Part shown: positions 34,233-43,479 of the stretch, one piece after another
Position numbering within the stretch: the first letter of the stretch is position 1
Layout: the number at the start of each line of letters is the position of its first letter
The notes under the pieces: generated by a model
Seen by the model: only the letters and a program-made list of their open reading frames with translations
Databases searched by the model: none
What the model was told of the DNA's origin: nothing
Program-made: the position numbers and the translations under genes
DNA from: Merdiplasma sp964643295
GTDB lineage: Bacteria > Bacillota > Clostridia > Lachnospirales > Lachnospiraceae
Reading direction: 5' to 3'
NCBI GenBank assembly: GCA_964643295.1
Contig: CAZXSN010000007.1
Location: 22,098 to 86,097 of the forward strand
Length of the DNA stretch: 64,000 nucleotides

Positions 34233-35168
34233 TCAGTCTCCTTTCTTTGCCAGACGAATCCTCGGATCAATGATGCCGTAGAGGATATCCACCACCAGCA
34301 TGATCCCGATGTACATGGCCGAATAGATAAAGCTTAAGGCAATGACCACGTTGTAATCATTGGACTGGATCGCATTCACCAGGAGACTGCCTACGCCGGG
34401 GATCGCAAAAATCTTCTCCACGACCAGAGAACCGGTCATTAAATCCACCACCAGCGGAGCTAAAACGGTAATGATCGGGATCAGGGCGTTTCTGAGCGAG
34501 TGGCGAAAGATCAAAGCCGGACCGGAGATTCCCTTGCTTTCCGCCAGCAGCATGTAGTCGCTGCCCAGCACCTCCAGCATCTCCGTCCTGGTAAACCGCG
34601 CGATCGATGCCATCGTAAACATCGAAAGCGAAATGCTTGGCAGGACACTGGAACCCATAGACTCCTTCACCGTATACAGCAGCGGAAACCACTTTAGTCG
34701 AAACCCGAACGTATAACTTAGGGCCAGCGCAAACACATAGGACGGCACCGAAACCCCGATCACGGAGATGACGGTCGTTAAGGTATCCCAGATCGTCCCA
34801 TGTTTGATGGCCGCAATCAGCCCCAGAATCAGCCCAATTACCGCCCCGATCGTCACGGCTAAGCCTCCGATAAACAGCGAGATCGGCAGCCTGGTCTTGA
34901 TCAGCTGAGAGATAGGCGTGTTCCGGGAAATCTTATAGCTGACACCAAAGTCGCCGTGGAGCATGTTCCAGACATAGCGAACGAACTGCACAGGAACCGG
35001 CTGATCCAGCCCATACTTGGCATAGAGCACTTCACGCTGGCTGTCATTTAATTTTTCATCATTAAACGGGGAGCCCGGCATCAGATGCATCAGAATAAAC
35101 AGGACGAGCAAAATCGCAAGAAGCGTAAAAACAGATGTCACAATCCTCTTGGCAACATATTTTTTCAA
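34233..35168 (-). CDS. oppB: Oligopeptide ABC transporter, permease OppB
   Basis: A 311-residue permease. It starts MKKYVAKRIVTSVFTLLAIL, the typical OppB first helix, followed by HLMPGSPFNDEKLNDSQREV and YGLDQPVPVQFVRYVWNMLHG. The EAA-type loop is RTEMLEVLGSDYMLLAESKG. The start is TTG 35168, with AGGAGG seven bases before it; the frame upstream of it is an unsupported extension. The gap to oppA (272 bases) holds a hairpin, described separately, that may lower expression of the membrane genes relative to oppA. Confidence 0.94.
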   Translation of the reverse strand: MKKYVAKRIVTSVFTLLAILLVLFILMHLMPGSPFNDEKLNDSQREVLYAKYGLDQPVPVQFVRYVWNMLHGDFGVSYKISRNTPISQLIKTRLPISLFIGGLAVTIGAVIGLILGLIAAIKHGTIWDTLTTVISVIGVSVPSYVFALALSYTFGFRLKWFPLLYTVKESMGSSVLPSISLSMFTMASIARFTRTEMLEVLGSDYMLLAESKGISGPALIFRHSLRNALIPIITVLAPLVVDLMTGSLVVEKIFAIPGVGSLLVNAIQSNDYNVVIALSFIYSAMYIGIMLVVDILYGIIDPRIRLAKKGD

Positions 35169-35389
35169 ACTGCTTCCTCCTAACAAACGGATGCTTTCAA
35201 ATGGCAGCACCCTATCGATAAAAAGCCACACATACCCGGAATACCCGGGAGACAACAGCAACTGTAAGAAACCGGAAACAAGGAATGAACCGGACAGACC
35301 TGTCAAACACGAAAGAAGGCAGGCAAAGGGATATCCAGAAAGACGAAACTTCGCAGGAGCAAAAACTCTAAGAGAAGAATCCCTCTACG

Positions 35390-35424
35390 CAAAAGGAGCC
35401 GCTGGTAAACCGCCGGCGGCTCCT
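35390..35424 (-). terminator. Hairpin between oppA and oppB (partial terminator or stabiliser)
   Basis: AGGAGCCGC (35394-35402) and GCGGCTCCT (35416-35424) form a 9-bp stem with a short T run (TTTT) on the minus strand, 15 bases after the oppA stop. Such hairpins are common after the binding-protein gene and let it be made in excess over the permease. That role here is inference. Confidence 0.6.
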
Positions 35425-35440
35425 GTAAGAAACGATCCTC

Positions 35441-37084
35441 TTATTCAGCTTTCACTGCATTCTTGTAAACACGGTTTAAGGCAACCGGATGGAATTCCAC
35501 GCCGGTCACACTGGAGGACATCATTTCTGCGTTGGCCTTGGTGTACAGCGGATAAATCACAGCCTCATCCATCACGATCTTCTGTGCGTCATACATTCTC
35601 GCCCAGCGTCCTTCTGCGTCGGTGCAAAGATCGCCGGTGGTGCACTCGTCGATGATCGCATCGTACTCTTCATTGCTCCACAGACCATAGTTATTGCTGT
35701 TGTCGGTAATCCACATGCCAAGGTAGGTCATCGGATCTGCATAGTCCGGGCCCCAGCGGGTAAGGCCAAGCTGGAAGTCACCGTTCTGCATATCTTCCAC
35801 TCTCTGCTTCTTCGGCTCGATCACCAGGTTCACCGTCAGGCCGGGAAGAGTGGTCTCCCACTGTTCTTTCAGCACCTGGGCAACTTTCTGCGGCTCATCA
35901 TCGGCATCCACGACCATATCCAAAGACAGCTCGCTGATTCCAAGCTCCTCCAGTCCAGCCGTCCAGAACTCGGCAGCCTTCGCGGGATCATCGGCACACA
36001 CATCAGCATACAGCGACTGGTCAGCGGAGAAATCGCTTCCATCCGGGCCGGTTGCAAACTGCATCGGAACTGCCGTATAGGTCGGGATGGAGCCGTCCTT
36101 TAAGATATCTTCCGTCACAGAAACACGGTTGATGGCCATGCTCATCGCCAGACGGACATTTAAGTTGGCAAGCTCAGGAACTGCAGCCATGTTCGGGCTG
36201 ACATACCAGAGATATCCGGCACCCACGGTATGGAATTCCGGATCCTCTTTCACCTGGTCAACCTGTTCGCCGTTTACCAGCGTCATATCCAGATCGCCGG
36301 ACTGATAGCTCATCAGAGCCTGCTGGGAATCCTGAATGATCTGATAGTTCAGGCCAGGAAGCTGAACCCGGTCTGCATCCCAGTACCCTTCGTTTCTGGT
36401 CAGATGGAACGCTGTCGTAGCGGGTTCATAGCTGTCCAGAATGAAAGCTCCGTTGGAAAGGGTGGTCTCCGGGCTGGTAGCGAACGTATCGCCAACCGAC
36501 TCGTAGAACGCCTGGTTAACCGGATAGAAGGTCGGGAAGTACATCAGGGACAGGAAATAGCTGACCGGAACGTTCAGCTTAACTTCCAGCGTCTTGTCGT
36601 CAACAGCCGTAACGCCAAGTTCGCTCTTGTCCTTCTCACCGGCAATGATCTCCGCCGCATTCACGACCTGCCCGATATCACTGAGCATGTAGGAATACTC
36701 GGAAGCCACATCCGGATCAACGGCCCGCTGCCAGGCAAACACGAAATCGTTCGCCGTCACCGGTTCTCCGTTGCTCCAGGAAGCATCACGCAGATGGAAA
36801 GTATAGCTCAGCCCATCCTCTGATACGTCATAGGATTCCGCGATGGCCGGGATCGGAAGTCCGTCCGCGTCCATCTGCATAAGACCATCCGTGTAATCGG
36901 CGATCACCTCAAAAGAAGTGCCGTCTGTTGCGATCTGGGGATCCAGAGACTCCACCGGTGTCTCCAGCATGATGTTCAGATCCGAGGCTCCGACTTCCGC
37001 AAACGCAGTCGTCTGAAAACCCAGGCTCCCCAGCATGAGCGCAGATGCAGTTAAAAGTGCAGCTACTTTTCCAGGTTTCTTCAT
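35441..37084 (-). CDS. oppA: Oligopeptide ABC transporter, substrate-binding protein OppA
   Basis: A 547-residue solute-binding protein of family 5. It has a signal peptide (MKKPGKVAALLTASALMLGS, cleavage probably after TAFA) and the family pattern IAESYDVSEDGLSYTFHLRD, SNGEPVTANDFVFAWQRAVD, LSNGAFILDSYEP and NLNVRLAMSMAINR. No cysteine occurs in or near the signal peptide, so there is no lipobox; this is unusual for a Gram-positive importer, whose binding protein is normally a lipoprotein. ATG 37084 lies seven bases after AGGAGG. It is first in oppABCDF. A promoter is at 37152-37180 and a palindrome at 37275-37291. Confidence 0.95.
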   Translation of the reverse strand: MKKPGKVAALLTASALMLGSLGFQTTAFAEVGASDLNIMLETPVESLDPQIATDGTSFEVIADYTDGLMQMDADGLPIPAIAESYDVSEDGLSYTFHLRDASWSNGEPVTANDFVFAWQRAVDPDVASEYSYMLSDIGQVVNAAEIIAGEKDKSELGVTAVDDKTLEVKLNVPVSYFLSLMYFPTFYPVNQAFYESVGDTFATSPETTLSNGAFILDSYEPATTAFHLTRNEGYWDADRVQLPGLNYQIIQDSQQALMSYQSGDLDMTLVNGEQVDQVKEDPEFHTVGAGYLWYVSPNMAAVPELANLNVRLAMSMAINRVSVTEDILKDGSIPTYTAVPMQFATGPDGSDFSADQSLYADVCADDPAKAAEFWTAGLEELGISELSLDMVVDADDEPQKVAQVLKEQWETTLPGLTVNLVIEPKKQRVEDMQNGDFQLGLTRWGPDYADPMTYLGMWITDNSNNYGLWSNEEYDAIIDECTTGDLCTDAEGRWARMYDAQKIVMDEAVIYPLYTKANAEMMSSSVTGVEFHPVALNRVYKNAVKAE

Positions 37085-37151
37085 CAAAGTTCCTCCTTCT
37101 TTCTCACTTCAAAAAGAGCATGCTAATAAAGCATGACCTGATTACAGTGCA

Positions 37152-37180
37152 ATTCTATCACACTAAAGCAAAAAAGTCGA
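37152..37180 (-). promoter_or_regulatory. oppA promoter
   Basis: TCGACT (37180-37175), a 17-base spacer, TAGAAT (37157-37152), preceded by TG two bases earlier. Confidence 0.65.
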
Positions 37181-37274
37181 GTCCTTTCTTGTATACACGC
37201 TTCAATGCAGCTTCCATCCGATACCTTTTTCGGGGATTTCTGTAAGCCTGATCAGGGAAAATCTTTCTTGAAAT

Positions 37275-37291
37275 TTGAACAAAATGTTCAA
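37275..37291. promoter_or_regulatory. Palindrome upstream of the opp promoter, possible operator
   Basis: TTGAACA and TGTTCAA are perfect 7-bp arms around AAA, flanked by AT-rich sequence, about 95 bases before the -35 box. The size fits a small dimeric regulator site. No regulator gene is nearby. Confidence 0.35.
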
Positions 37292-38029
37292 TTTATTTGT
37301 TTCTGATGAGAATGTTTGAAGGTAAATGGAAGCTCAGACAACGGATATCCGTATTGAAAAGCATAGGATAAGGAAAAGATGAGAAAAGACCATCAAAAGG
37401 AACCGCAAGCCTGGACTATACCATTTTGAAACTTCGGTCAATGCTCTCCCCCAACAAAAAGGAAACATCCGCCGGTAATCTTAGCCAGACAAACCCCTGC
37501 GGCAAAAGCACAGCCGGATTCAGCTTCTGTCTCCTTCCAGCCGACAGGTATCTGCAGGGAAACACAAGATTTCAGCGTGGTTTAGTTTGAAACTGTTCGA
37601 TTTGATTCTGTTTCACATCGTTATTTATAAGTCTTAGAAGGGCCTTTCTGCGTCCCGCGATTCTGTGAAAATCGCTTCCTGCAGATGCCTGAGAAAGAGT
37701 CATTCCGTATCGATTGTATTAGATGGTCCTCTCGCGCCAGCCACATTTTTTGAAACAGTACCTCTTTTGCCGTCAGGGATTTCTATGGATGCCGAGTAAG
37801 TGAGATGAAAGCTGCGTCTCATTCTCTCTTCACACAGGCAATCCCATGTTTCACGCACACTATACCGGAAGAACTTCCCGGCGATTAAATTTATATCTAT
37901 CGATTTTTAAGAGTGCAGGCCTGCGCTAAAGATCTGCCGGAGAGGCAGCCGCGGGAGTTTGCGGTTCATTGCTACAATGGTTTGCGCTACCCGTTCAGAT
38001 CGATATTTATGAGGCTAAATGGTGATGCT
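37292..38029. other. About 740 bases without a supported gene
   Basis: No convincing frame, RNA motif or terminator. It separates the start of opp from the 3' end of the second ABC operon, whose terminator I could not find here. Confidence 0.4.
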
Positions 38030-38626
38030 TTACAGCTCGACATAGCGTGTGGCCAGACGTTCCAGCAGCGCACGGCTGTGGGAGACAAGAATCATGCCGA
38101 TCCCGCGCTCCTTCGTCTCCTTCAGAAGAAAGTTCCAGATCTGACTTTGCGTCACCGGATCCAGCATCGTGCTGATCTCATCCGCGATCAAAAAGCGGGT
38201 ATCCCTCCCCAGCGCCCGGGCGATGCAGAAGCGCTGCAGCTCCCCGCCGGAAAGCTCCTGCGGAAACCGGTTCATCCAGTCATCTTCGATGCCAAGTTCC
38301 CTGATGATTCGCTCTTCAATAGAAGACACATCTGAAAGAATATCTTTCATGCGGAGTCTCGGATTTACTGCCTTTTCCGGATGCTGCCAGACCATCTGTA
38401 CCGGACAGTATCCCTTTTTAGGCAGCGGTTTCCCGTCAAGCAGTACTTCCCCGGAAGCAGGACGCAGATATCCCCCCAACAACTTGCACAGCGTGGTCTT
38501 TCCGCGGCCGCTCTCCCCCAGGATGGCTACCCGCTCCCCGCTTTCCACCTGCAAACTGACCCCGTTTAAGATCTCCCGTCCGCGTTTTGTGTAGGAAAAT
38601 GTCAGATCCCGTCCCTCTAAGAGCAT
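38030..38626 (-). CDS. Dipeptide/nickel-type ABC transporter, second ATP-binding protein
   Basis: A 198-residue ATPase of the DppF/NikE class. It shows Walker A AILGESGRGKTTLCKLLGGY, Q-loop VQMVWQHPEKAVNPRLRMKD, signature QELSGGELQRFCIARAL, Walker B FLIADEISTMLDPVTQ and the H-loop His in ILVSHSRALLERLA. It ends there, without the 60-120 residue C-terminal extension found in OppF and DppF, so it is a minimal nucleotide-binding domain. The start at 38626 has GGGAGAAAGG just before it. The structured repeat (copy 2) ends eight bases before that ribosome site and separates this gene from its partner ATPase gene. Confidence 0.88.
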   Translation of the reverse strand: MLLEGRDLTFSYTKRGREILNGVSLQVESGERVAILGESGRGKTTLCKLLGGYLRPASGEVLLDGKPLPKKGYCPVQMVWQHPEKAVNPRLRMKDILSDVSSIEERIIRELGIEDDWMNRFPQELSGGELQRFCIARALGRDTRFLIADEISTMLDPVTQSQIWNFLLKETKERGIGMILVSHSRALLERLATRYVEL

Positions 38627-38648
38627 ACCTTTCTCCCTGTCTAAGCCG

Positions 38649-38894
38649 ATTTGATGATTACAGCGTCAAAAGCCTGAGCCCAAGGCATGCAAAGCATGCC
38701 AGTGGGTGAAAAGGCTTATTGACGCGCCCCAACATGAGGAAGAAGTGGGGTGCTGTGTGCCGGTGGCACACGTTTAGCACCGACCGGAGCGGAGCTTAAG
38801 ACGGGGCCCCATGAATTCCGAATGTTGAGCAGGATTGTTAAGCTTAAAAGCAGCGAAACAATCCGTAATTACCTTTTGACGCCTGAATCATTTG
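38649..38894. repeat. 246-bp structured repeat element, copy 2, inside an ABC operon
   Basis: Near-identical to 1241-1485 in length, ends and core. The end arms GCGTCAAAAG (38663-38672) and CTTTTGACGC (about 38873-38882) are perfect complements. The left arm can alternatively pair with TTGACGC at 38719-38725, enclosing a variable hairpin GGCATGC/GCATGCC that has a different sequence in copy 1 but still pairs there. The second variable hairpin lies between GGATTGT and ACAATCC. It fills nearly the whole gap between the two ATPase genes. Its right end (TCATTTG) supplies the stop codon of the upstream gene on the minus strand. No protein, no T run. Family not identified. Confidence 0.8.
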
Positions 38895-39862
38895 TGGTGT
38901 TTCGTCACCGCCAGCGGAACCCCCTCGCAGCGCACACAGCGAACCGTCCCGCAGCCCACCCGCGTCATGGGAATATCCTGGCGGCATTCCTCTCCATACC
39001 AGGGACAGCGGGGACCAAACGGACAGCCTTCGGGGAGCTTGCTTCCCAATGGCTGTACTCCGGGAAGCGGCTCGAAACCATTTTGCGGCAAAGCCCGCCA
39101 CAGCGCCTTCGTATAGGGGTGGCGCAGAGTATCCTCCGAAGCAAAGTCCGAAACCGGAGCCTCCTCAACCGTCATGCCCGCGTAAAAGACCGCGATCCGG
39201 TCCGCTACGGAAAGTGCCAGTTCCATGTCATGGGTGATCAGCAGTACACCGTTTCCCTCATCCGCAAACTGCCGCAGATCCTGCATCGAGGTTTTTGCCA
39301 GTTCCGGATCCATGCCCGGCGTCGGCTCATCGGCGATGATCAGCTCCGGTTCACCCATTAGTGCACACATCAGTAAAACCCGTCTTGCCATCCCCCCGGA
39401 GCACTCGAAAGGGTACAGAGAATCCGTCTCCTTTCCCATCCCGTAACGCGCAAACAGATTTCTCTGCTTTTTTCGAAGCTCTCTGTCCCGTCTGCTGCCG
39501 CTCACCTGCTCTCCCACACGCATCAGAGGATCCAAAAAGGTCGTGCTCTGTGGCACAAACGCGATACGGTTTCCGCGAAGTTCCCGGATTCGTTCTTTCG
39601 TCAAAAGTTCACCGTCATAATAGATCTGACCGCTGCACCTGGCATTGTAGGGCAGCAGATCCAGGATCGCATGCGCCAACAGACTCTTTCCGGATCCGCT
39701 CGAGCCGACCACGGCTACGATCTCTCCCTCGTGAACGGCAGCCGAAAGCCTCGAAATCGCCGGAAGTTCAATCTGACGGCTGCTGCGGTTCGATTTATAC
39801 TGCAAAAAAGAAACCGACAGCTCATCAATCTCCAGGATATGCCGCTTGTTCGTACAGCTCAT
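38888..39862 (-). CDS. Dipeptide/nickel-type ABC transporter, first ATP-binding protein
   Basis: A 324-residue DppD/NikD-like ATPase with Walker A AVVGSSGSGKSLLAHAILDL, Q-loop IAFVPQSTTFLDPLMRVG, a divergent signature ECSGGMARRVLLMCALMG, Walker B LIIADEPTPGMDPE and H-loop LLITHDMELALSVADR. The C-terminal peptide-class motif is HPYTKALWRALP, with the Cys cluster CPFGPRCPWYGEECRQDIP conserved. ATG 39862 (MSCTNKRH) has GGAGAG seven bases upstream. The last codon and stop (AAA TGA on the minus strand) lie in the right end of the structured repeat, so the element may have set the present C-terminus. Confidence 0.9.
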   Translation of the reverse strand: MSCTNKRHILEIDELSVSFLQYKSNRSSRQIELPAISRLSAAVHEGEIVAVVGSSGSGKSLLAHAILDLLPYNARCSGQIYYDGELLTKERIRELRGNRIAFVPQSTTFLDPLMRVGEQVSGSRRDRELRKKQRNLFARYGMGKETDSLYPFECSGGMARRVLLMCALMGEPELIIADEPTPGMDPELAKTSMQDLRQFADEGNGVLLITHDMELALSVADRIAVFYAGMTVEEAPVSDFASEDTLRHPYTKALWRALPQNGFEPLPGVQPLGSKLPEGCPFGPRCPWYGEECRQDIPMTRVGCGTVRCVRCEGVPLAVTKHHK

Positions 39863-39943
39863 ACAGGCTCTCTCCTCCTCAAGCACTCCGCCTTTATCAT
39901 TCGGCCAAAGCGTATCTCCTTCGCCTTTTCTCAGGATTTTCTG

Positions 39944-40900
39944 CTATTCATGCACACTGTTCGGATCCAGGAGCCGCCGCAGGCAGGAGCCTCCCAGGTT
40001 AAAAAGCACCACAGTCAGTACCAGCATCAGACCGGGAAAGATCGCAAGCCACCACTTCCCCATAATCAGGTAACGCATGCTTTCTGAGAGGATCACCCCG
40101 ATCGCCGGCTGTTCCGTAGAAAGGCCAAATCCCAGGAACGTGATGCTCGATTCATGCAGAATCGCGTGGGGAAACAACAGAACCAGCCCCACAAGAAACT
40201 GCGGCAGCAGATGCGGGAGCATGTGTTTGACCGCAATCCTGCCTCTGCTAAGCCCAAGGCGTCTGGAGATCTGGATGTATTCACTCTCTTTAAGCTGTAG
40301 CACTTCCCCGCGAATCAGACGGGCCAGAGAAGTCCAGTGCGTAAACGCCACTCCCAGGACTACCCCCTTCAGGCCTTTGCCGCAGGCGTAGGCGATTAAG
40401 ATCAATAGCAGGATATGAGGGATGCCCATCACCAGATCGATGAGAAAACTGATCAGGCTGTCGGCCCATTTTCCAAGCGTGGCGGCACAGATTCCCAGGA
40501 CTAAGGCCATCACAGCACTGACACCAGCCGCTCCCACGCCGATTAAGATACTCATCGAAAGTCCCGTTAAGGTGCGGTAAAACATATTTCTGCCAAGCCA
40601 GTCCGTGCCAAACGGATAAGCAAGACTTGGGGGCAGATTTTTGCGGGAAAAATCAGTCACCATCGCCTCGTCATGGCAGACATACCCGGCAGCAGCTACC
40701 GTCACAAGGAAAAGCAGGGAAAAGAAAAGCAGCGCGATCGCTCTGCGGCGCTGATTCCAGTAAATCATCTTTTCACCAGCCGCAGGATCTTCCTTCCGGC
40801 CGAATTCGGGATTTTTAAAACGCTGGATCCCCTTTCCCGTACTTTGTGTATCGATACCTTCGTTTGTCTCCTGATCTTTCGCTGTCCGTCCCGCAGTCAT
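39944..40900 (-). CDS. Dipeptide/nickel-type ABC transporter, permease (DppC/NikC class)
   Basis: A 318-residue permease with a charged N-terminal tail of about 50 residues, then six helices (first AIALLFFSLLFLVTVAAAGY). The class motif PFGTDWLGRNMFYRTLTGLS precedes the core, and the EAA loop is RGEVLQLKESEYIQISRRLG. The C-terminus has FLGFGLSTEQPAIGVILSES and LFNLGGSCLRRLLDP, as in DppC. Its ATG overlaps the stop of the upstream permease gene by four bases (ATGA), with AGGAGG before it, so the pair is translationally coupled. Confidence 0.93.
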   Translation of the reverse strand: MTAGRTAKDQETNEGIDTQSTGKGIQRFKNPEFGRKEDPAAGEKMIYWNQRRRAIALLFFSLLFLVTVAAAGYVCHDEAMVTDFSRKNLPPSLAYPFGTDWLGRNMFYRTLTGLSMSILIGVGAAGVSAVMALVLGICAATLGKWADSLISFLIDLVMGIPHILLLILIAYACGKGLKGVVLGVAFTHWTSLARLIRGEVLQLKESEYIQISRRLGLSRGRIAVKHMLPHLLPQFLVGLVLLFPHAILHESSITFLGFGLSTEQPAIGVILSESMRYLIMGKWWLAIFPGLMLVLTVVLFNLGGSCLRRLLDPNSVHE

Positions 40901-41886
40901 ACGACCTGCCCTCCTCTCATACGGGGATCGACGATCCCATAAAGAAGATCCGACAGGAAGTTGCCAAAAAATACGAAAGCAGCAGTAATCAGCGTGATCC
41001 CCATCAGCAGCGGCACATCACTGCCGGTTCCTGCTGCCACCGCCGCCTGTCCAAGCCCCGGATAGGAAAACACCTGCTCCACAAGCACGGAACCTCCGAT
41101 AATCTCACTGATGGAGGCAAACTGAAGCGTCATGGCGGGAAGCAGCACGTTGCGCAGAGCGTGACGAAGCACAATGCTTGTCGTACGCTCTCCCCTTGCC
41201 CGGGCGAACAGCACATAATCGCTCTCCATGATGGTAATCATCTTTTCTCTGGTATGCAAAGCGATGTTGGAAACACCGGTTATGCTTAAGGTGATTGCAG
41301 GAAGCAAAGCATGGCGCACCCGGTCTATAAATGTCACCCCTGCCGCCTCCATACCGATCGGCACACTTAACCCGATCGGCAGCACTTTCAGCCACACGCC
41401 GAATACGATCAGCAGCAGGAGCGCCAGCCAGAAGGTCGGCGTTCCCGCAATCAACAGACAGTACCCCCGGATCACCTTATCAGCAAGTCTGCCCTGAAAG
41501 GCACCTGAGAGCACACCCAGGACAAAACCTAAGAGACCGGAAATCAGCCAGGAAATGCCCATCAAAAGCAGGGAGTTGGCAAGTTTTCCCGCGATCACTT
41601 TTGTCACCGGCTGCCGATAGAGCAGCGAAGAGCCAAAGTCTCCCCGGATTGCATCTTTCGCCCAGTTAAAGTACCGCTGCACGGGAGGCACATCCACCCC
41701 CCAGTACGAGCGCAGCTTTTCTTTCTGTTCCTCGCTCATGGAGCCTAAGGCTGCCTGCCCCACGTTGGCCTGCAGAGGATCAATCGGCGAGGCAGATACC
41801 AGGGCAAAGGTCACGATGCTGACCGCAATCAGCAAAAGGACCATGCGAATCAGTTCTTTCCCGGCAAAAGCAAGAGTCCGTCTCAT
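40897..41886 (-). CDS. Dipeptide/nickel-type ABC transporter, permease (DppB/NikB class)
   Basis: A 329-residue permease. First helix MVLLLIAVSIVTFALVSASP, then YWGVDVPPVQRYFNWAKDAI and GDFGSSLLYRQPVTKVIAGK, typical of DppB/NikB. The EAA loop is TREKMITIMESDYVLFARAR. The C-terminus VEQVFSYPGLGQAAVAA and LYGIVDPRMRGG are well conserved. It begins nine bases after the binding-protein gene, with GGAG twelve bases before the ATG. Confidence 0.93.
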   Translation of the reverse strand: MRRTLAFAGKELIRMVLLLIAVSIVTFALVSASPIDPLQANVGQAALGSMSEEQKEKLRSYWGVDVPPVQRYFNWAKDAIRGDFGSSLLYRQPVTKVIAGKLANSLLLMGISWLISGLLGFVLGVLSGAFQGRLADKVIRGYCLLIAGTPTFWLALLLLIVFGVWLKVLPIGLSVPIGMEAAGVTFIDRVRHALLPAITLSITGVSNIALHTREKMITIMESDYVLFARARGERTTSIVLRHALRNVLLPAMTLQFASISEIIGGSVLVEQVFSYPGLGQAAVAAGTGSDVPLLMGITLITAAFVFFGNFLSDLLYGIVDPRMRGGQVV

Positions 41887-41895
41887 TCCGTCAAG

Positions 41896-43479
41896 TTACT
41901 CCCATTCCCACTCATCTATGTTATTCACGATCGACCACCCGTGTCCATGCGGATGAATCTTCTGAGCGGCCACTTTCAGCCCGTCACGTACATAGTAAAG
42001 ATGATCGATGTTGCACAGCCAGATCCAGGGGATGTCGCCCTCCTGGGTGATGCCGGTTGTGCCGTCCCACTGTGCCTTTTTCCAAAGCTCGTAGGATTCC
42101 TCCAGGCTTGATGTCTGCAGTGCCTGATCCATGTAAGAATCCACAGTCTCATTAGCATAGGGCGAATAGGTCGCCAGTCCGGTGTCCGGCATCGAATGAT
42201 AAAGGTTATAAAGTTCCATCGGCGTATGCGCACCCCAGCCCCAGACCAGGGACTCCGACTGTGCACGGTCGTAGGCAGTATCCCAGCCAACACCCTCGGT
42301 CGTCACCTCAATTCCCAGTTCCCGCAGCTGATTGGCCGTATCTGCCGCCAGAGCCTCCCTCACGGAATCCCCGTTGGAAAAAAGCAGAGTAAAGGCGGCT
42401 TTCTCACCGTCCTTGTAACGGTATCCATCTTCCCCTTCTTTCCATCCGGCTTCCTCCATCAGCGCTTTCGCAGCCTCCAGGTCATACGAGGTCTCGGCCT
42501 GTTCGTTGTACCAGGGCATCTTGTCACAGACGCTGTAGGCAGCGGTTCCATAACCATTCAGCACGTTTTGAATCATTTCCTCCCGGTCAATCGCCAGATT
42601 GATTGCCTGACGCACTGTCCGGTCGCAGGTAAACGCATTTCCGTAAGTCACCCCGTCCACCGTGGTCGGCTCAATCGCTGGAAGATTAAAGCCGCGGTTA
42701 TCGACCGTCTCCACATCCATCAGATGATATCCGTCGATCACCTGCTCGCTGTAGAGCGCGGAAGTATGCGCGACATCCGCCTGCCCCGCCATGGCCGCCG
42801 CAAGCGCCGCATCCTCCTCCATAAAAAGAACCGTCAGCTTCTGGATTTTGGGCGCTTCCCCGTAATAATCAGGATTGGTCTCAAAGATCACCTGCTGCCC
42901 CTGGTCCCACTGTTTCATGAGATAGCGCCCGGAACCGATGGGATTCAGCCCATAACTCTCACTGTATGCATGTTCCGGTACAATACCGACAATCGCCATC
43001 GTGTACGGCCAGATCGAATACGGCTCGTTCATATGAAATTCTACCGTGGTGGGATCTAGAGCCACAGCCTCTTTGAGCATCGTAAAATCATTCACGGAAC
43101 TGTTGTCCCGGCAAAGATTGTAGGTAAAGGCAACATCAGAGGCGGTCAAAGGCTCCCCGTCTGTAAATAAGACATCATCCCGGATTTTCACCGTCCAGGT
43201 CAGGCCGTCCTCACTGCAGCCATACTCTGTTGCCAGATCATTCTCTATCGTAAGTTCTCTCGTAGTACGCACAAGTGTGCTCTGAATCAGCGGTTCATGA
43301 ACATGTTCACCTGCTCCCCAGCCATAAGCCGGATCAAATCCCGACACCGGTTCTGAAGATGGAGGCATGGTCACCACCACTTCCGTTTTCTCGGTACTCT
43401 CTGCCAGAACCAGATCGCTGGAAAATAAGAATGTTGCTGCGACTGCCGCAAGCAGCCATAAGCTTCCTCTCTTCTTCAT
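41896..43479 (-). CDS. Dipeptide/nickel-type ABC transporter, substrate-binding protein
   Basis: A 527-residue family 5 binding protein. The signal peptide MKKRGSLWLLAAVAATFLFS ends near LVLAES; again no lipobox cysteine is present. Family pattern: EYGCSEDGLTWTVKIRDDVL, FTDGEPLTASDVAFTYNLCR, NPIGSGRYLMKQWDQGQ, and CDRTVRQAINLAIDREEM. The C-terminus LYYVRDGLKVAAQKIHPHGH, followed by GWS, is a His-rich ending seen in a clostridial subgroup. Nickel or opine-metal uptake is possible but unproven; peptides are equally possible. ATG 43479 has AGAGGA four bases upstream; the long upstream extension is unsupported. First gene of the operon. Confidence 0.92.
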   Translation of the reverse strand: MKKRGSLWLLAAVAATFLFSSDLVLAESTEKTEVVVTMPPSSEPVSGFDPAYGWGAGEHVHEPLIQSTLVRTTRELTIENDLATEYGCSEDGLTWTVKIRDDVLFTDGEPLTASDVAFTYNLCRDNSSVNDFTMLKEAVALDPTTVEFHMNEPYSIWPYTMAIVGIVPEHAYSESYGLNPIGSGRYLMKQWDQGQQVIFETNPDYYGEAPKIQKLTVLFMEEDAALAAAMAGQADVAHTSALYSEQVIDGYHLMDVETVDNRGFNLPAIEPTTVDGVTYGNAFTCDRTVRQAINLAIDREEMIQNVLNGYGTAAYSVCDKMPWYNEQAETSYDLEAAKALMEEAGWKEGEDGYRYKDGEKAAFTLLFSNGDSVREALAADTANQLRELGIEVTTEGVGWDTAYDRAQSESLVWGWGAHTPMELYNLYHSMPDTGLATYSPYANETVDSYMDQALQTSSLEESYELWKKAQWDGTTGITQEGDIPWIWLCNIDHLYYVRDGLKVAAQKIHPHGHGWSIVNNIDEWEWE

